Shown here: one piece after another, positions 53,901-64,000 of the stretch
Position numbering within the stretch: the stretch's first letter is position 1
Layout of the letters: every line of letters starts with the position of its first letter
Assembly: GCA_037976565.1 (NCBI GenBank)
Contig: CP137666.1
Span: 1,200,495 to 1,264,494 of the forward strand
Origin: Mesocentrotus franciscanus
Taxonomy: Eukaryota; Echinodermata; Echinoidea; Camarodonta; Strongylocentrotidae
DNA: 64,000 nt
Direction of reading: 5' to 3'
The notes under the pieces: generated by a model
Seen by the model: the letters and a program-made list of their open reading frames with translations, nothing else
What the model was told of the DNA's origin: nothing
Databases searched by the model: none
Position numbers and translations under genes: made by a program

Positions 53901-56560
53901 AGTCGCGGTGTTTATAGATTCTGTCATACTCCTTTCAGTATGGAGAGTTTTGAACTTCTACATTTTACCAATTATACCAATTTCTTCAATTTCCCCTCCT
54001 TATCCGTCATTATTATATTTCCTCTCGTATATCACCTATTTAATTGCCTTAATTTGTTCTTCTAGAATCCTTCACCCAAAACTTCTTTTTTTCACTTTTC
54101 GTGTAAATAATTTTCTTAACGATTTATCCTGTTCCTCACCTCCCCCAATGCTTTGGTTATCCTCAACGAAATATATTATTTGTTTTTCTCATTGAAAAGT
54201 CGTCAAAAAAAAAGTGGGCTGATAAAATTCAAACGGGTAACACTAGAAAAACGAGCCGATAGTGACCTGTAATAATAAGGTGTACAATATGAACACGGTA
54301 TAACATACCTCTGCTTTCATTCCCCTGAGGGCAGGTTCCTTCCATTTGACTGTAAGGGCCAGTTCACATGTAAACTCCTCCCTGATGGTATCAATATCTC
54401 CGATCGTGATAATGTTTACTCTCATCCGACAGTATATCTTCAAGTACATAAAAAACAGGCTTCAGTGTAATTTGTTATGGTCGCCTATATTGACACAACC
54501 AGCAAACATCACACAACCATAACGATAAATATATTATGGGCGAACAGGATATTATATCAAAGCATGAACATAAATGCAGTGCCGCGTTAGTACGCATATG
54601 GGCATCAGGCGGGGACCCCCCTCCCTAAGAATTCTGAAAATAGCAATAGTCGGGCAATCGTTAGCTATTTCTGGCAACTGTCACCTCATTTGCACTTCAC
54701 ACACTGAATTCCTTTATTTCATAAAGTTAGTCAGTTCAAAGTTCACATTTTGCTGCCTACACCTGTAAGTTTTTTTAGATGATTATTATCGTTCGTTTGT
54801 TCCATACTCTACTAGACAGTCCTGTCACATTCGCATTCTCGAATTTAAGTAGGCCCTTTGAATTTTCTCGAACCACAATCACATTTAGTGGTCCAAAGTA
54901 ATGGAATTTTCTTTGAGTCTGAAATAAAGAGTTGTCCTTCTCTGTCGAGCTTTAAAAAGATTTTTTTTGTAATATGTTCCTGGAGAAAAGAATTAAATAA
55001 AATATATTATATTTCGGTGTGACGTACTGAGGAAAATGAATTGTACACTGTAAATACGTTGTGTAACGACTTTACACAACATTGGGTGGTTCACTCCTTA
55101 CACAGGGTAGTGTTAAGTTGTGTAAAAAAAAATTACACAACTTTACACAACTTTACACAACGAATTTGCAGTGTAAATTTGTGTGATTTTTTTTACAGAA
55201 CTGAACACAACCCCTGTGTAAGGAGTGAACCACCCAATGTTGTGTAAAGTCGTTACACAACGTTACACAACGAATTTGCATTGTAATAATAATACTGCAT
55301 TCAATTTCATCTAAATTAGTACAAAATCCTCGTGGGTTTATAATGGGTTTTGTCAATGCGGTTTTTGGTGCATACCAAAACGCCCACGGATCATAATTCT
55401 CCAAGTAACATAAACTAGGAATATTAGGCAGAACATAATCTAGGAATATTAGGCAGAACGTAACAACCGCTCCACGTCATTATGAATGAGTCATGAATGA
55501 TTGCGCAAATTATTTTTGAGTGATGAAAAACTATGTGCCAGAAGAGAAGAGAAAAAGTTGGATTCGGGAAATAGGCCAAATTTGAAAGGAGCCAAGAAAC
55601 GTGACTCTTTCCAGCTGAGGTTACATAGGATGATGATATTATTATGGATTGCACTTACATCATTCAATACAGTCATGAAATCCATCTTACTCATGAAATT
55701 ATCCACATTATAATTACATTATTTAATTTGTTTTTTGAGCAAGTAATACAAAAAATTTGTCAGTGAAAACAGTGACATACTTATCAAAAATTCATTCTTT
55801 ATTTTAATTTCGAATGAGACAAGGAAACGTTTGATTTGGTTCGACTTAGACATCTTCAGGACAGAACATACTACATTTACGTCGAACCCTCAGTGTGTCC
55901 CAGGACTTTTGAATTTAAAGATGAATTGGAGAAGTGATCAGCGATTAGATTGGCAAAGGAAATGTCAGCAAGTAATGATGAAATGTTGGTGAAATGTCGA
56001 TGAAATGTAACATAATTTCATAAGAAGAACATAATGGATGTATATTTCGAAGTTTTGGAATTACATGTATAAGAATAAGAGATTGACTCAATATAGCTAA
56101 AAATCACGTGCACCGATTTTGGGTATAATGGACTAGATACATACACAAATGCTTGGTTCCAACTTTTTAGTTAGTAATCTTTCGTCATATTTCGAGTACG
56201 AGTGCGTTTGTATCTAGAGCAATCTTCTTCCGGGCCCGAGATTAATTCCTCTACGAATTTCTTCCAAACTAATATAAACAAGAATATGAAAGCTCACACA
56301 TTATTTTCATCTATACCGAAACTCAACCTTCTCTTTAAACTAAGCTAGACAGTCAGGTCAAGGGTCAATAATGAAGGGTGAACTGAACAATTTGTTAGGT
56401 CAAAAGGTTGGACTGAATGATAGAATCTCACCTTTTGTCCATCCGTACGTTTCTTGTGTACCACATCTTCTGTCCGTCCGTTGTCTTCTATCTTCTCCAA
56501 AAGTTTTTCCATCCGGGTCATTGAGGCCGCGACCGCCTCCATATTATCTCCGCTCGCCAT
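49168..56560 (-). CDS. Pentameric ligand-gated ion channel subunit lacking the Cys loop
   Basis: Membrane ion-channel subunit of the Cys-loop/pLGIC superfamily. Nine exons (56432-56560, 54309-54437, 53474-53680, 52850-52949, 52138-52295, 51293-51448, 50019-50195, 49452-49499, 49168-49218) have GT-AG borders and join in frame, 385 residues so far. Landmarks: GDIDTIREEFTCEL (beta1-2), DWGEQWDPRIYFFNA, FPFDYQ (Cys-loop turn), pre-M1 VNVKRKASYY, M1 about 240-262, M2 PEDRLSVTLTLLLTAVAFKF with Leu9', SLPNTSYQTLLDYY, M3 and M4 in one exon. The Cys-loop cysteine positions are Ser and Leu. Acidic residues at -1'/-2' before Arg0' suggest cation selectivity (inference by alignment to nicotinic channels). 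No signal peptide is evident in exon 1. The C terminus is not found. An extra 27-nt in-frame exon (55664-55690) between exons 1 and 2 cannot be excluded. Confidence 0.92.
49452..49499 (-). CDS. Channel exon 8 (post-M4 basic tail)
   Basis: Encodes SRRVGHQMQRATNKYN, 16 codons, phase 0-0. Acceptor CCTCTCCAG at 49500, donor AAT|GTAAGTTTTC. A basic tail after M4 is unusual for the superfamily. Confidence 0.75.
49640..49875 (+). mobile_element. LINE 3'-end fragment in channel intron 7
   Basis: Plus-strand sequence ending AATAAAACCGAAATTGAATTG with a (TTGAA)3 tail (49846-49870), the typical short-period LINE terminus. It is antisense to the channel gene. Confidence 0.6.
50019..50195 (-). CDS. Channel exon 7 (M3, minimal loop, M4)
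   Basis: Encodes DYYVLWCMTFLCLVVVQNAL (M3), then ASLFQMDKVWEQFD and LPSLCVLGGLTVLVNVIFII (M4). The link between M3 and M4 is only about ten residues, all in one exon. Acceptor CTATATAG at 50196, donor AAG|GTGAGTAG. Confidence 0.93.
50690..50905. repeat. (AAT)n and (ACT)n triplet repeats in channel intron 6
   Basis: AATAATAAT tracts and about 60 bp of CTACTACTA. Confidence 0.95.
51293..51448 (-). CDS. Channel exon 6 (rest of M1, pore helix M2, M2-M3 linker)
   Basis: Encodes FLITPLAFTSYAVSADAPED, RLSVTLTLLLTAVAFKFVVS and QSLPNTSYQTLL. The pore helix has Ser2', Thr6' and Leu9' in superfamily numbering, with Lys at 15'. Acceptor TTTCTGTTTCAG at 51449, donor CTC|GTAAGTTG. Confidence 0.95.
52138..52295 (-). 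CDS. Channel exon 5 (end of ligand-binding domain and start of M1)
   Basis: Encodes GEQEWELQKHVSAHQ, NAYPLYNVVVNVKRKASYYM and WNVALIM. The VNVKRK..YYMWN segment is the pre-M1/M1 junction. Acceptor CCCAAACAG at 52296, donor ATG|GTATGTCGG. Confidence 0.93.
52850..52949 (-). CDS. Channel exon 4
   Basis: Encodes NLTIKIMSDWPRKVTEFCKD and MSQKDSVRTDTFT. It follows FPFDYQ directly, so the second Cys-loop cysteine position is Leu. Acceptor CGATTTGAAG at 52950, donor ACGG|GTGAGAAC. 100 nt. Confidence 0.85.
53474..53680 (-). CDS. Channel exon 3 (loop with WDPRIYF, through FPFDYQ)
   Basis: Encodes DIDWGEQWDPRIYFFNAVST, an acidic insert (DDDEDDPVPDAQ), LSIRMKGVFKSSMKLNEF and PFDYQ. The acceptor CCGTAG at 53681 is immediately preceded by a 190-nt polypyrimidine microsatellite on the minus strand. 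Where the first Cys of the Cys loop is expected (seven residues before FPFD) there is Ser. Confidence 0.92.
53684..53870. repeat. Polypurine (GGA/GAA)n microsatellite next to an acceptor
   Basis: About 187 bp of almost pure purine on the plus strand (GAGGAGGAG, then AAGAAGAAG). On the sense strand of the channel gene it is a polypyrimidine run ending two bases before CGTAG|GAC of exon 3. Confidence 0.97.
54309..54437 (-). CDS. Channel exon 2 (first strands of ligand-binding domain)
   Basis: Encodes RMRVNIITIGDIDTIREEFT, CELALTVKWKEPALRGMKAE. This is the beta1-beta2 region (GDID....F.....L...W..P) of pLGIC extracellular domains. Acceptor ATGTACTTGAAG at 54438, donor GCAGAG|GTATGTTA. Confidence 0.9.
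55059..55260. mobile_element. Foldback MITE with perfect 49-bp arms
   Basis: 55059-55107 and 55212-55260 are exact reverse complements (TTGTGTAACGACTTTACACA... CACAGGG). Between them are repeated ACTTTACACA units. Outer partial arms TTGTGTAACG / CGTTACACAA extend to about 55045 and 55290. It lies in channel intron 1. Confidence 0.9.
56432..56560 (-). CDS. Channel exon 1 (N-terminal, cytosol-like, coiled-coil-like)
   Basis: ATG at 56560 in context AGAAGATGGCGAGC. Encodes MASGDNMEAVAASMTRMEKL and LEKIEDNGRTEDVVHKKR; charged and helical, with no hydrophobic signal sequence. Donor AAAAG|GTGAGATTC. 43 codons, phase 0. If a spliced signal-peptide exon exists upstream this Met would be internal. 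Confidence 0.7.
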
Positions 56561-56779
56561 CTTCTTTCAATTAGATTTGGATTTTCTGGTAAAGAATGAT
56601 AAAATATAGATTGTTACATTGATTTGGAAACATTTTCAAATATATTGAAGGCTCCAAAAGATTGTATTTGACAGTCAGATATAGAAAAGTGTATTGAACA
56701 GTGAACACACGAATTTCAGATGATAATAATAGTCATAAATTATTTTGGCTCTGCTGATACAATTGAAAGAATAGACGGA

Positions 56780-56890
56780 GAGAGAGAGAGAGAGAGAAGG
56801 AAAAGGAGAGAGAGAGAGAGAGAGGGAGAGATGGAAGGAGAGATGGAAGGAGAGAGAGAGAGAAAGAGAGGGGGAAGGGGGGGGGGGTAA
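56780..56890. repeat. (GA)n microsatellite and G-run upstream of the channel start
   Basis: AGAGAG tracts and GGAGAGATGGAA units followed by a G run at 56877-56887, about 220 bp upstream of the channel ATG. Confidence 0.95.
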
Positions 56891-58142
56891 ACAGAGACTA
56901 CAGTTATTTGACTGGAAAGCTGCGACTGCGGCTGTCCTGTCATTTGACATTTTTAATATCTGTAAAATGGACTTGTGCCATCTTAACCTTTTTTTCTGCA
57001 TTTCCACCTGGCAGACATGTTAATGTGGAGCGAATCATGATTCATTATAATGTTTCTCACTGTCTACATGACAGGTAAATCAATTAAGCCAATATCCCAC
57101 AAATGGTTCAGTTTGCCAGAAAGTCATTATGACTAATATATGGAGAGCCGATTGATGTCTATATACAGGCGATAATAATGATCATGTTCCATGCAGTTAA
57201 AATCAAGTGGCATACATTGCAGTACAAATATCTAATACTTGCTACAAACAAGTATGATAATTTTCAAATTTCCTCACAAAATTTATACAATTTCTCCTTG
57301 ATTTGATTTGATTTGATTCATTTATTTATTCACGGTAAAAGCCCAGTTCAGCTGTTCGGCTGTTTTACAATGGGGCCGTGCATATACAATAAAAATACAA
57401 AGTAATCATAAGAACAAAACTATATATCATATAAAGAATAACGAAATAGTAGAATTACTGATGACACACCGTGTAGAGATAAATTATATGAAATTCGTAT
57501 GCATGTATACATCAATATAAAGTCGTTTATAAGTTGGCTTTAAAAAAAAAAAACATATTGTCAAGAAATATCAAAGGAATATAACCATGACATAAATATG
57601 ATGAAAATGCTGAAATATGATATAAATATACTATAATATAATACAATATTAATAGTGAAAATATAGTAAACATAGTTAAATTTATTAAAACAAAAAAAAA
57701 AGGATAAAAGTTAAATACGGGCTTACTAAGAATTGAAAATATTTATTAATACGATAAAATTGCATTGTCAAGTTGTATTTAGGCAAAACAACAAAATGCA
57801 GTTATATTTAAACTTATATACAAGGGAAGTAAAAATTAGTAAAATATTTTTAAAAATATATACATTTATATACAAGTTAGTGTACCTATCCATCCCACTA
57901 TCACTTTCTGTAAAAAAAAATGAAAATGTGTGGAGGGGGCAATTCAGCAAATTGTCTCGTCTTTGACGTATAGAATCCAAAATAATCAAATGCTCTTTAA
58001 AATTGTAGAGCACGTTCATATGATTTGATTAAACCAAAATGTTATCATTTCAATTCTATTGATTGTGGAGTGAACACATAGAATAATTTTATAGCAATAT
58101 ACAATGTCCGATTTTCTCCATCATATGTTTGCTTTTATCAGA

Positions 58143-60993
58143 CTATACATTGTTATTCTTTGCCAATTTAGATTTGAAAATACCAGTACTAGAAGACTTC
58201 TGAATATCTTCAGTAAGTGAGTTCCATACCTGCGCACCTCTATACATAAATGTCCGTTTACCTGACTCAGTCTTCGGACGAGTTATATCAACACACAGAT
58301 TACTCTGTCGCGTGTTATACACATGTGTTCGGTGTGTAAATTTTTCACTAATGTAAGGAGGCACTTGACTTGTCATAGCTTTATACATCATAACTGCAGT
58401 GTCATTTTCTATTTTCTTGGTGAGATGGTCCCATTTTAGTAGTTCAAGGTTTTCCTTCCTGATGAAAACCAGGAGGTGTTGTTGATTAGGCGAGCACCTC
58501 GGTTTTGAATTTTTTGGAGGGTGTCTAATAGCGTTTTTCCACAGTTTGCCCATATAACATCACAATAGTTCAGATGGGAGGATATTAGTGCATTGTATAC
58601 CATTTTCAATGACTCTTTATTTACTATATTTTTAATACTTTTTAACATATGTAATCCTGAATTTGCTTTCTTCTGCAATAGTTTAATATGATCCCGCCAA
58701 GTGAGGCTTTCGTCGATTATTACTCCCAGATGTTTACATGATTGCACTCGTTTCAAGGGGGTTCCTTTTATCTTGATATGAATATTATCATCCTGTATTC
58801 TTTTTAAACGCTGTCTTGTGCCCAGCACAATGTACTCGGTTTTGTTTACATTTAAGCTTAATTTATTATGAACGAGCCATTGCCTTACATGCTCCAGATC
58901 CTCATTCATTTGCTGCATTAAAACAGTAATATCGCTGCCAGAAACATATAAGACAGTGTCGTCAGCATACATGCTTACTTTACAATATCGAAGTCCTTCG
59001 GGTAGGCTGTTAATATACAATACAAACATAAGTGGGCCGAGTATTGACCCTTGAGGAACACCACATTTCAATGAAGAAAAACCAGATAATTTACCATTAA
59101 CACACGTTGCTTGCGATCTGTTTTTCAGATAACTAGTAAACCATCGTAGAGGGCGATCTTGTATCCCATATTGTTGTAATTTTTAAGAAGGAGATCATGA
59201 TCCACCGTGTCGAAAGCCTTTTAAAATCTAACATTACAGCAATTACGACCTTTCCATCTTCCATGCTCTTCAGCCAGTCATCAGTTACATTCAATAGTGC
59301 TGTGGTAGTTGAGTGAAGTGGTCTGAAGCCTGACTGATACTTGTTAATTATACCGTTTCCGTTTAAATATTCGTAAAGTTGATTAAATACAATTCTTTCT
59401 ACGATTTTTGACAAAATTGGAAGAATTGAAATTGGCCTATAATTACATGCTTCTTTTGTTCCACCTTTATGTAATGCTACTACACGAGCAACTTTCCAGT
59501 TATCCGAACAATCCCAGAAGTTATAGAAAGATTTATTATATTTGTTAATAGTTCTTTGATGAAAGGTATTGCAAGTTTTATCAATCTAATCGGTAGTAGA
59601 TCATTTCCCATGGCTTTATCATTAGATAAATTACTTATTTGCTTTGAAACATTAATTGTTGTAACAGTAGTAAGTTCAAAATGACAATTCAACGTAGATG
59701 GTGTTACGTGACATTGTGAGTCAGTATCATTGACATCTCTTATTATCTTATTGGCTAAATCTGGTCCGATATTGATGAAATATTCATTTAATTCATGGGC
59801 GATTAGTTGCGCATCATTGATTTCTCCTGAGTCAGTCATTAGCGATGTAATTGTGTTACTCTTCTTCTTTCGAGGGATTAAAAGATTAAGGTTTCTCCAA
59901 GTCTGGCCTAGGTTCCCATTCGAGTTTTTAATTTTCTCTTGAAACTTTAGTCTTTTGTTAGATTTTATTCTCGCAGTTATATAATTTTTCATTTTCTTAA
60001 AATTTTTCCAGTCTTCTATTCTCCTACTTTTGATGGCAACTTTTTCAGGTGATTTCGTTCATGAATTAAATTCAATATTTCTACATCAATCCAAGGTGAC
60101 TTGTTTTTTCTTACTCTATTTTCCCTAACCGGTGCATATATATTACACACGGAAGAAAACAATGATTCAAAGGCAAGTAGTGACAAATTTACATTTTCTG
60201 CATTATATACAGAAATCCAATCAATCTCACTTAATGCAAGGCAAAAATCATTTTCATTAAATGTTTTATAACTTCTGTAGGTTCTGTAGACGTGTTTTGA
60301 AACAGAATGTTTGCTTTTCCCCCATACAATGTAAACCAGTGAATGGTCACTGGTCCCTATATGCATTACACCACTTTCAATAACTTTGTTTTCATTATTT
60401 GTAAAAATTAAATCAATCATTGTAGAGGTACTATAGGTGACTCTTGTTGCTCTTTCAATGACCTGAAATAATGAAAAATCGTCACACATTTGTCTTAACC
60501 TTTTTGTATAACAATTATTAGTAACAGTGGCAAGGTAATCACAGTTGAAATCACCTAAGAATATAATATCTTTGTTTTCGTCTTCCACTTTCATTAAAAC
60601 CGTTTCAATTCCATCAAATAAAGCAATACTTGAACCAGGCGGTCTGTACCAAGCAATGACTATTATTGGTGATGATTTAGGTTGGTTTATTTCAATGGCA
60701 ATCAGTTCAACTTGATCCATGAATAAATCTTGCCTCAATTTATGATTCAATCTATTCTCATTCACATAGATTAGAACTCCTCCCCCGCGAGTATTACGAT
60801 CTTTCCTGTATACGACATAATCCTCGATGTCAATTCTAGCATCATGTATTGTATCACTAAGACGAGTCTCATTCAGTGCTAACACATCAAATCCATGCTC
60901 CTGAATAGTAACTTTCACTTCGTCAATATTTGGAAGAAGCGACCTTATATTATGATGTGCTATTCTCAGTCCATGTTTATTCTTAATTTTCAT
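58143..60993 (-). pseudogene. LINE ORF2: APE endonuclease and reverse transcriptase (broken)
   Basis: 60993-60016 encodes the endonuclease (RIAHHNIRSLLP, LALNETRL, GGGVLIYV, FLGDFNCDY, GTSDHSLVYI). 59992-59480 is the linker and start of RT (NDKAMGNDLLPIRLIK). 59414-59133 has LSKIVERIVFNQLYEYL, YQSGFRPLHSTTTALL and a frameshift at MLDFK. 59071-58436 has CGVPQGSILGPLMF, the YADD catalytic box and the thumb. 58553-58143 is the C terminus (NTRQSNLCVD, RGAQVWNSL). At least four frameshifts or stops interrupt an otherwise complete polymerase. Confidence 0.92.
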
Positions 60994-61283
60994 ACTCTTA
61001 TTTAGGCCTTTTCGGTTTGTTGTTTCACCTGATTTTTATCACGATGATGTACAGGTCGTTTTTGATCATCATTGTTATTAACACATCTCGATAGTAGGTT
61101 GTCATCATCATTAGCATCATCGCCGATGGTATGGTGGTCTGTTTCATCGTCGTCAATGTATTCATTTTCTGGAGTTATAAATGATTCTTTGCGTTCATCC
61201 TGTTCGATGTCTTCCAAGAAATGGTGATTTTCAGGGCCGAGTACTTCAGTGACCGAACCGGCACTCTCTTCCTGGCCGAGATG

Positions 61284-62736
61284 TTAATATTGGTAGACGG
61301 TTGGACAGTCTTTAGCTTTATGTCCCCAGAGCAAGCATTGACGACATTGGATCATGGTGTTATGTCTACAGTTAGCTCTGTTGTGGTTCATCTCGCCACA
61401 GTTATAGCAACCTGAATAATCTTCAGTTTGTGTTTGTAGGGCGTATTGTGATGGGCGTGTCTCGTTTCTCACTATGTCACTGTAGAGATTGCGAGCTATC
61501 ATGGGTCGATGTCTACCAGTTTTAGGCATGCCAGAGTCACCTGCTGTGGCTGTCACTCCCCTCAAGTGACTGATGAGGTTTCTAGCAAGAAACCGAACTC
61601 CATCTTCGTTCAAGTGGATGCCGTCACGGCCAACATGCAGATCTGGACGAATGTTGCCGTTATCTATTTCTATCCATCCATGCTTATCTAGCATAGATTT
61701 CATCATTGTGTTGATTTTCACAGCTTGTTCTGGACATGATTTGTTTGATATTATTGAACTCCAGCTAAGTCGTTTGACTGATGGGCAAGATTTCATCAGA
61801 TGGAGCCCCGTTGACTCAACCATTGTCACGATCTCTTGTGGTTCATTTGACGCTATATTGTTGGTCCCGACATGTAGGATTATTTCCTCAGGTTCAAGAT
61901 TGTTGGCAATTGGAACAGTGACGTCACATATCTGCTCAATTTTGGCACCTGGGATTGTTTTGCAGATCACACGTTTGGAATTTGAAAGTTTTTTGGTTTG
62001 ACTTTCCGTAGCATCGAGTCTCCGATAATTAGGATTTCGGTCTTCTGTTTTGAGTTTTTGAACCGTTTTTGTTGTTTTTGTCGATAGTCACGAAGTTGGA
62101 CGTTGAGATTTTCCGTTTCGGACTGATCATTAGATATTCGATCCTTCTCAGTATTGTCTTTGTCATTTTCGACATGATCGGTGCTTTCCGTTGTTAGTCG
62201 GGTATCTCCGGTGACGAGAAGATTAAGTTTTGAGCTTATTTCATTTATGTTCATGGCAAGGTCATTAACCTTTATGATGATTGCGTTTTCGTTATCATGG
62301 CTGAAAGGTTGGATTGTTGTATCTTTCTCTTTCTTGCGACATTCAGTAGAAGAACTGAACATTTGATGGGTGCTATTATTGTGATCAGTTAAGGAGTTTA
62401 GCTTGCATTCAAGGCTCCTAATCTGTCAGGGATGGCAACACAACTTTGACATAGGGGTTTGTCATAGTCACTGTCAGTGGGCGAACCACACCAAATGCAT
62501 TGTGTATCCTCTTTTGTTTCGCCTTCTTTTGAAATTTCTTTTGTCTGTGGATCACTCAGGCCTTCAGTAAGACTGTCATCGTTTTCAAGATGGCGGCCTT
62601 CATCATCTTCACTTTCCATCAACAAATCATTCAGTAGGTACTCATCAGTATCAGTCACAAGAGCAAAATGTCTGCAGATGTTTCTTTCTTTTGAGTTATT
62701 CTGTTTATTCAGGGGGATTGTCATAGAAAAAAACAT
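61284..62736 (-). pseudogene. LINE ORF1: PHD-like zinc motif, SGNH esterase, CCHC knuckles (broken)
   Basis: Three frame segments in order. 62736-62398 has CIWCGSPTDSDYDKPLCQSC, a CxxC...CxxC PHD-like motif. 62362-61967 ends ILIIGDSMLRKVKP, the GDS block I of SGNH hydrolases. 61970-61284 has IILHVGTNNI (block III), VGRDGIHLNEDGVRFLARNL (catalytic D..H, block V) and CYNCGEMNHNRANC with CRQCLLWGHKAKDC (two zinc knuckles). A stop and frameshift separate the first two segments, and a frameshift follows NFQIPNV. The catalytic Ser, Asp and His are retained. The esterase is a known but functionally unclear part of CR1-like ORF1 proteins. Confidence 0.9.
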
Positions 62737-62760
62737 GTTTTTAGATTAATGAGTTTATTG

Positions 62761-64000
62761 AAAACTTTGAAGTGATATCATGCATGAATGCCGGGATTAT
62801 GTGTGAGTTGGAGGAACGCAAATTTGAACAAAGCAGTCAATCCCTTCGTTTGATATGACTAAATAAGTAAACACTCATCGCTTTTTTATAAGCCACACGG
62901 TGCACGTTTATATAAAAGACAACCCGTCCTATATAGCGTCAGAACATGTTTTTTGTTTAAAATGTCATAAATTGAGGGCACTTAATTTTCTTTATCAACA
63001 ATGGCACATGGCAAGTACATAATGACGTTACATAGGCCTTTATTTAAAAAAAAACATATCCGCGATATTAATAAAATATTATACATAGTCATATACATGT
63101 AGCTCTACTGTAATAGAAGGGAATTACAACTCGATATTAATAAAACAATTAATTAAAAAAATTATGCGCATCGCTCTGGCTTCTACCTGCAATGGGAAGG
63201 AACTTAAAGGGTGATTAGAAGTGCAGATTAATTATTGAGCATAGGGATGGATGATATGCCATGTAAATCAACACTGAACATCGGACGTACACCAGTAACA
63301 ATGCACTGCCTTGATTCCATAACTTCATAATTTATTCTAGATTGTATAACCCATGCTATTTCATTTGTCTGACTGAGCCTGGTAAATGAGCACTTCCTGT
63401 TATTATGGATTAACTGCAAACATCGTTACAGTCTATATATAACATCCAGTCACATGAGCACAATGATTTCATGTTCAATATCATCTTACATCAACAGAAG
63501 AGCAATTGGAAAGCCTAGCTACTAGTGTAGAAACAACAGCGTAAATATAGCACGAAGCTTTAAACCAGGAAGAGAGAGAGAGAGAGGGAGAGAGAGCTCT
63601 TGAAAAGCATTGCATTTCAACAATTCCTCTGTCGCCCATATCGCATTCACATCTCACCTCGCCATTATAATTTCTAATAATGCTATATTTACTGTGTGGA
63701 ATAATACATCATGATTGTGCTCATCACATACACGACAAAGTATTAAAAAAATAGATGCATGCCTTACCTTTGGCGAAAACAGGAGAATACACCCAGCATA
63801 TATCCACAGTATGTTCTCTTCTGCTCTCACTCACAGCGTATCTATGTGTGCCTGTTTATCACGGTACACACACACGCTGTACATTCCTTGCTGTGTGTTC
63901 ACTCTGTGATGTGATGTTTGCTGTGTGGAATGGAAGGAGCGTGGGATGAATAAAGAATTCTTTATTATTACCCTTCTCCACGGGTTACTGGTTTAATTGA
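62761..64000. other. Upstream flank; possible minus-strand 5' exon near 63768
   Basis: AT-rich with a short GA repeat at 63570-63600. On the minus strand CGCCAAAG|GTAAGGCATGC gives a good donor at 63768, which could end a 5' exon (for the channel gene or a gene to the right). No protein match supports it. Confidence 0.25.

Larger units (their letters stand above)
57300..62760 (-). mobile_element. Nearly full-length CR1-like non-LTR retrotransposon
   Basis: About 5.4 kb on the minus strand: ORF1 (62736-61284), ORF2 (60993-58143), an AT-rich 3' UTR and a tail of repeated AATCA (TGATTTGATTTGATTTGATT on plus, 57300-57320). ORF1 has PHD-like, esterase and CCHC regions; ORF2 has APE endonuclease and RT. 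This domain set is known from CR1-like LINEs. Both ORFs contain a few frameshifts or stops, so this copy looks inactive but young. It lies upstream of, and in the same orientation as, the channel gene. Confidence 0.9.

Noticed and set aside
53650..54065. Poly-Arg/poly-Glu/poly-Lys open frames
   Set aside because: Translation of a purine microsatellite beside a splice acceptor; not a protein.
55664..55690. Additional 27-nt channel exon (MDFMTVLND)
   Set aside because: It has a good donor and preserves phase, but the acceptor is weak and exon 1 joins exon 2 in frame without it; noted only as a possibility.
61573..62001. Plus-strand open frames opposite LINE ORF1
   Set aside because: Antisense shadows; the minus strand carries the recognisable domains.

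Overview
This is eukaryotic, metazoan DNA: split genes with GT-AG introns, SINEs, non-LTR retrotransposons, hAT-like and TA-flanked DNA elements, foldback MITEs and dense microsatellites in an AT-rich background. No rRNA, intact tRNA, operon or CRISPR array is visible. The mix of CR1/L2-type LINEs, hAT-like ends of the form CAG(T/G)GGCG(T/G)A and frequent TACATGTA strings suggests a marine invertebrate, most plausibly an echinoderm such as a sea urchin. That assignment is inference.

Two protein-coding genes can be assembled exon by exon, both on the minus strand. (1) 683-15634: the first eight coding exons (936 nt, 312 codons, every junction in frame) of a PLP-dependent acidic amino-acid decarboxylase of the GAD/CSAD/GADL1 group. 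Its 3' half, including the PLP lysine, lies beyond position 1. Intron 1 holds about 3.5 kb of a 45-bp minisatellite in two arrays. (2) 49168-56560: nine exons (1155 nt, 385 codons, all in frame) of a pentameric ligand-gated ion channel. It lacks the Cys-loop cysteines, shows no signal peptide, and has only about ten residues between M3 and M4, an architecture resembling prokaryotic channels.

Between and around the genes the DNA is mostly mobile elements. At 57300-62760 (minus) sits a nearly full-length CR1-like LINE. Its ORF1 carries a PHD-like zinc motif, an SGNH esterase domain and CCHC knuckles; its ORF2 carries an APE endonuclease and a reverse transcriptase; both are broken by frameshifts. 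At 18246-21139 a hAT-like element is split by a LINE, which is itself split by a smaller hAT-like element with a perfect 8-bp target duplication. Further hAT-like elements lie at 24328-25617 and 42002-42918. A 1.8-kb TA-flanked element occurs at 34825-36648 and, truncated, at 28889-30520; both copies contain a tRNA-Gly(CCC)-like module. From about 23.4 to 44.3 kb the window is a patchwork of direct and inverted copies of a few repeat families.

The two genes have no evident joint role beyond a possible neural connection (amino-acid decarboxylase and ligand-gated channel). The main interest is the unusual channel, the minisatellite with a higher-order duplication, the element carrying a tRNA-like module, and the nested insertions that can be read as insertion histories.
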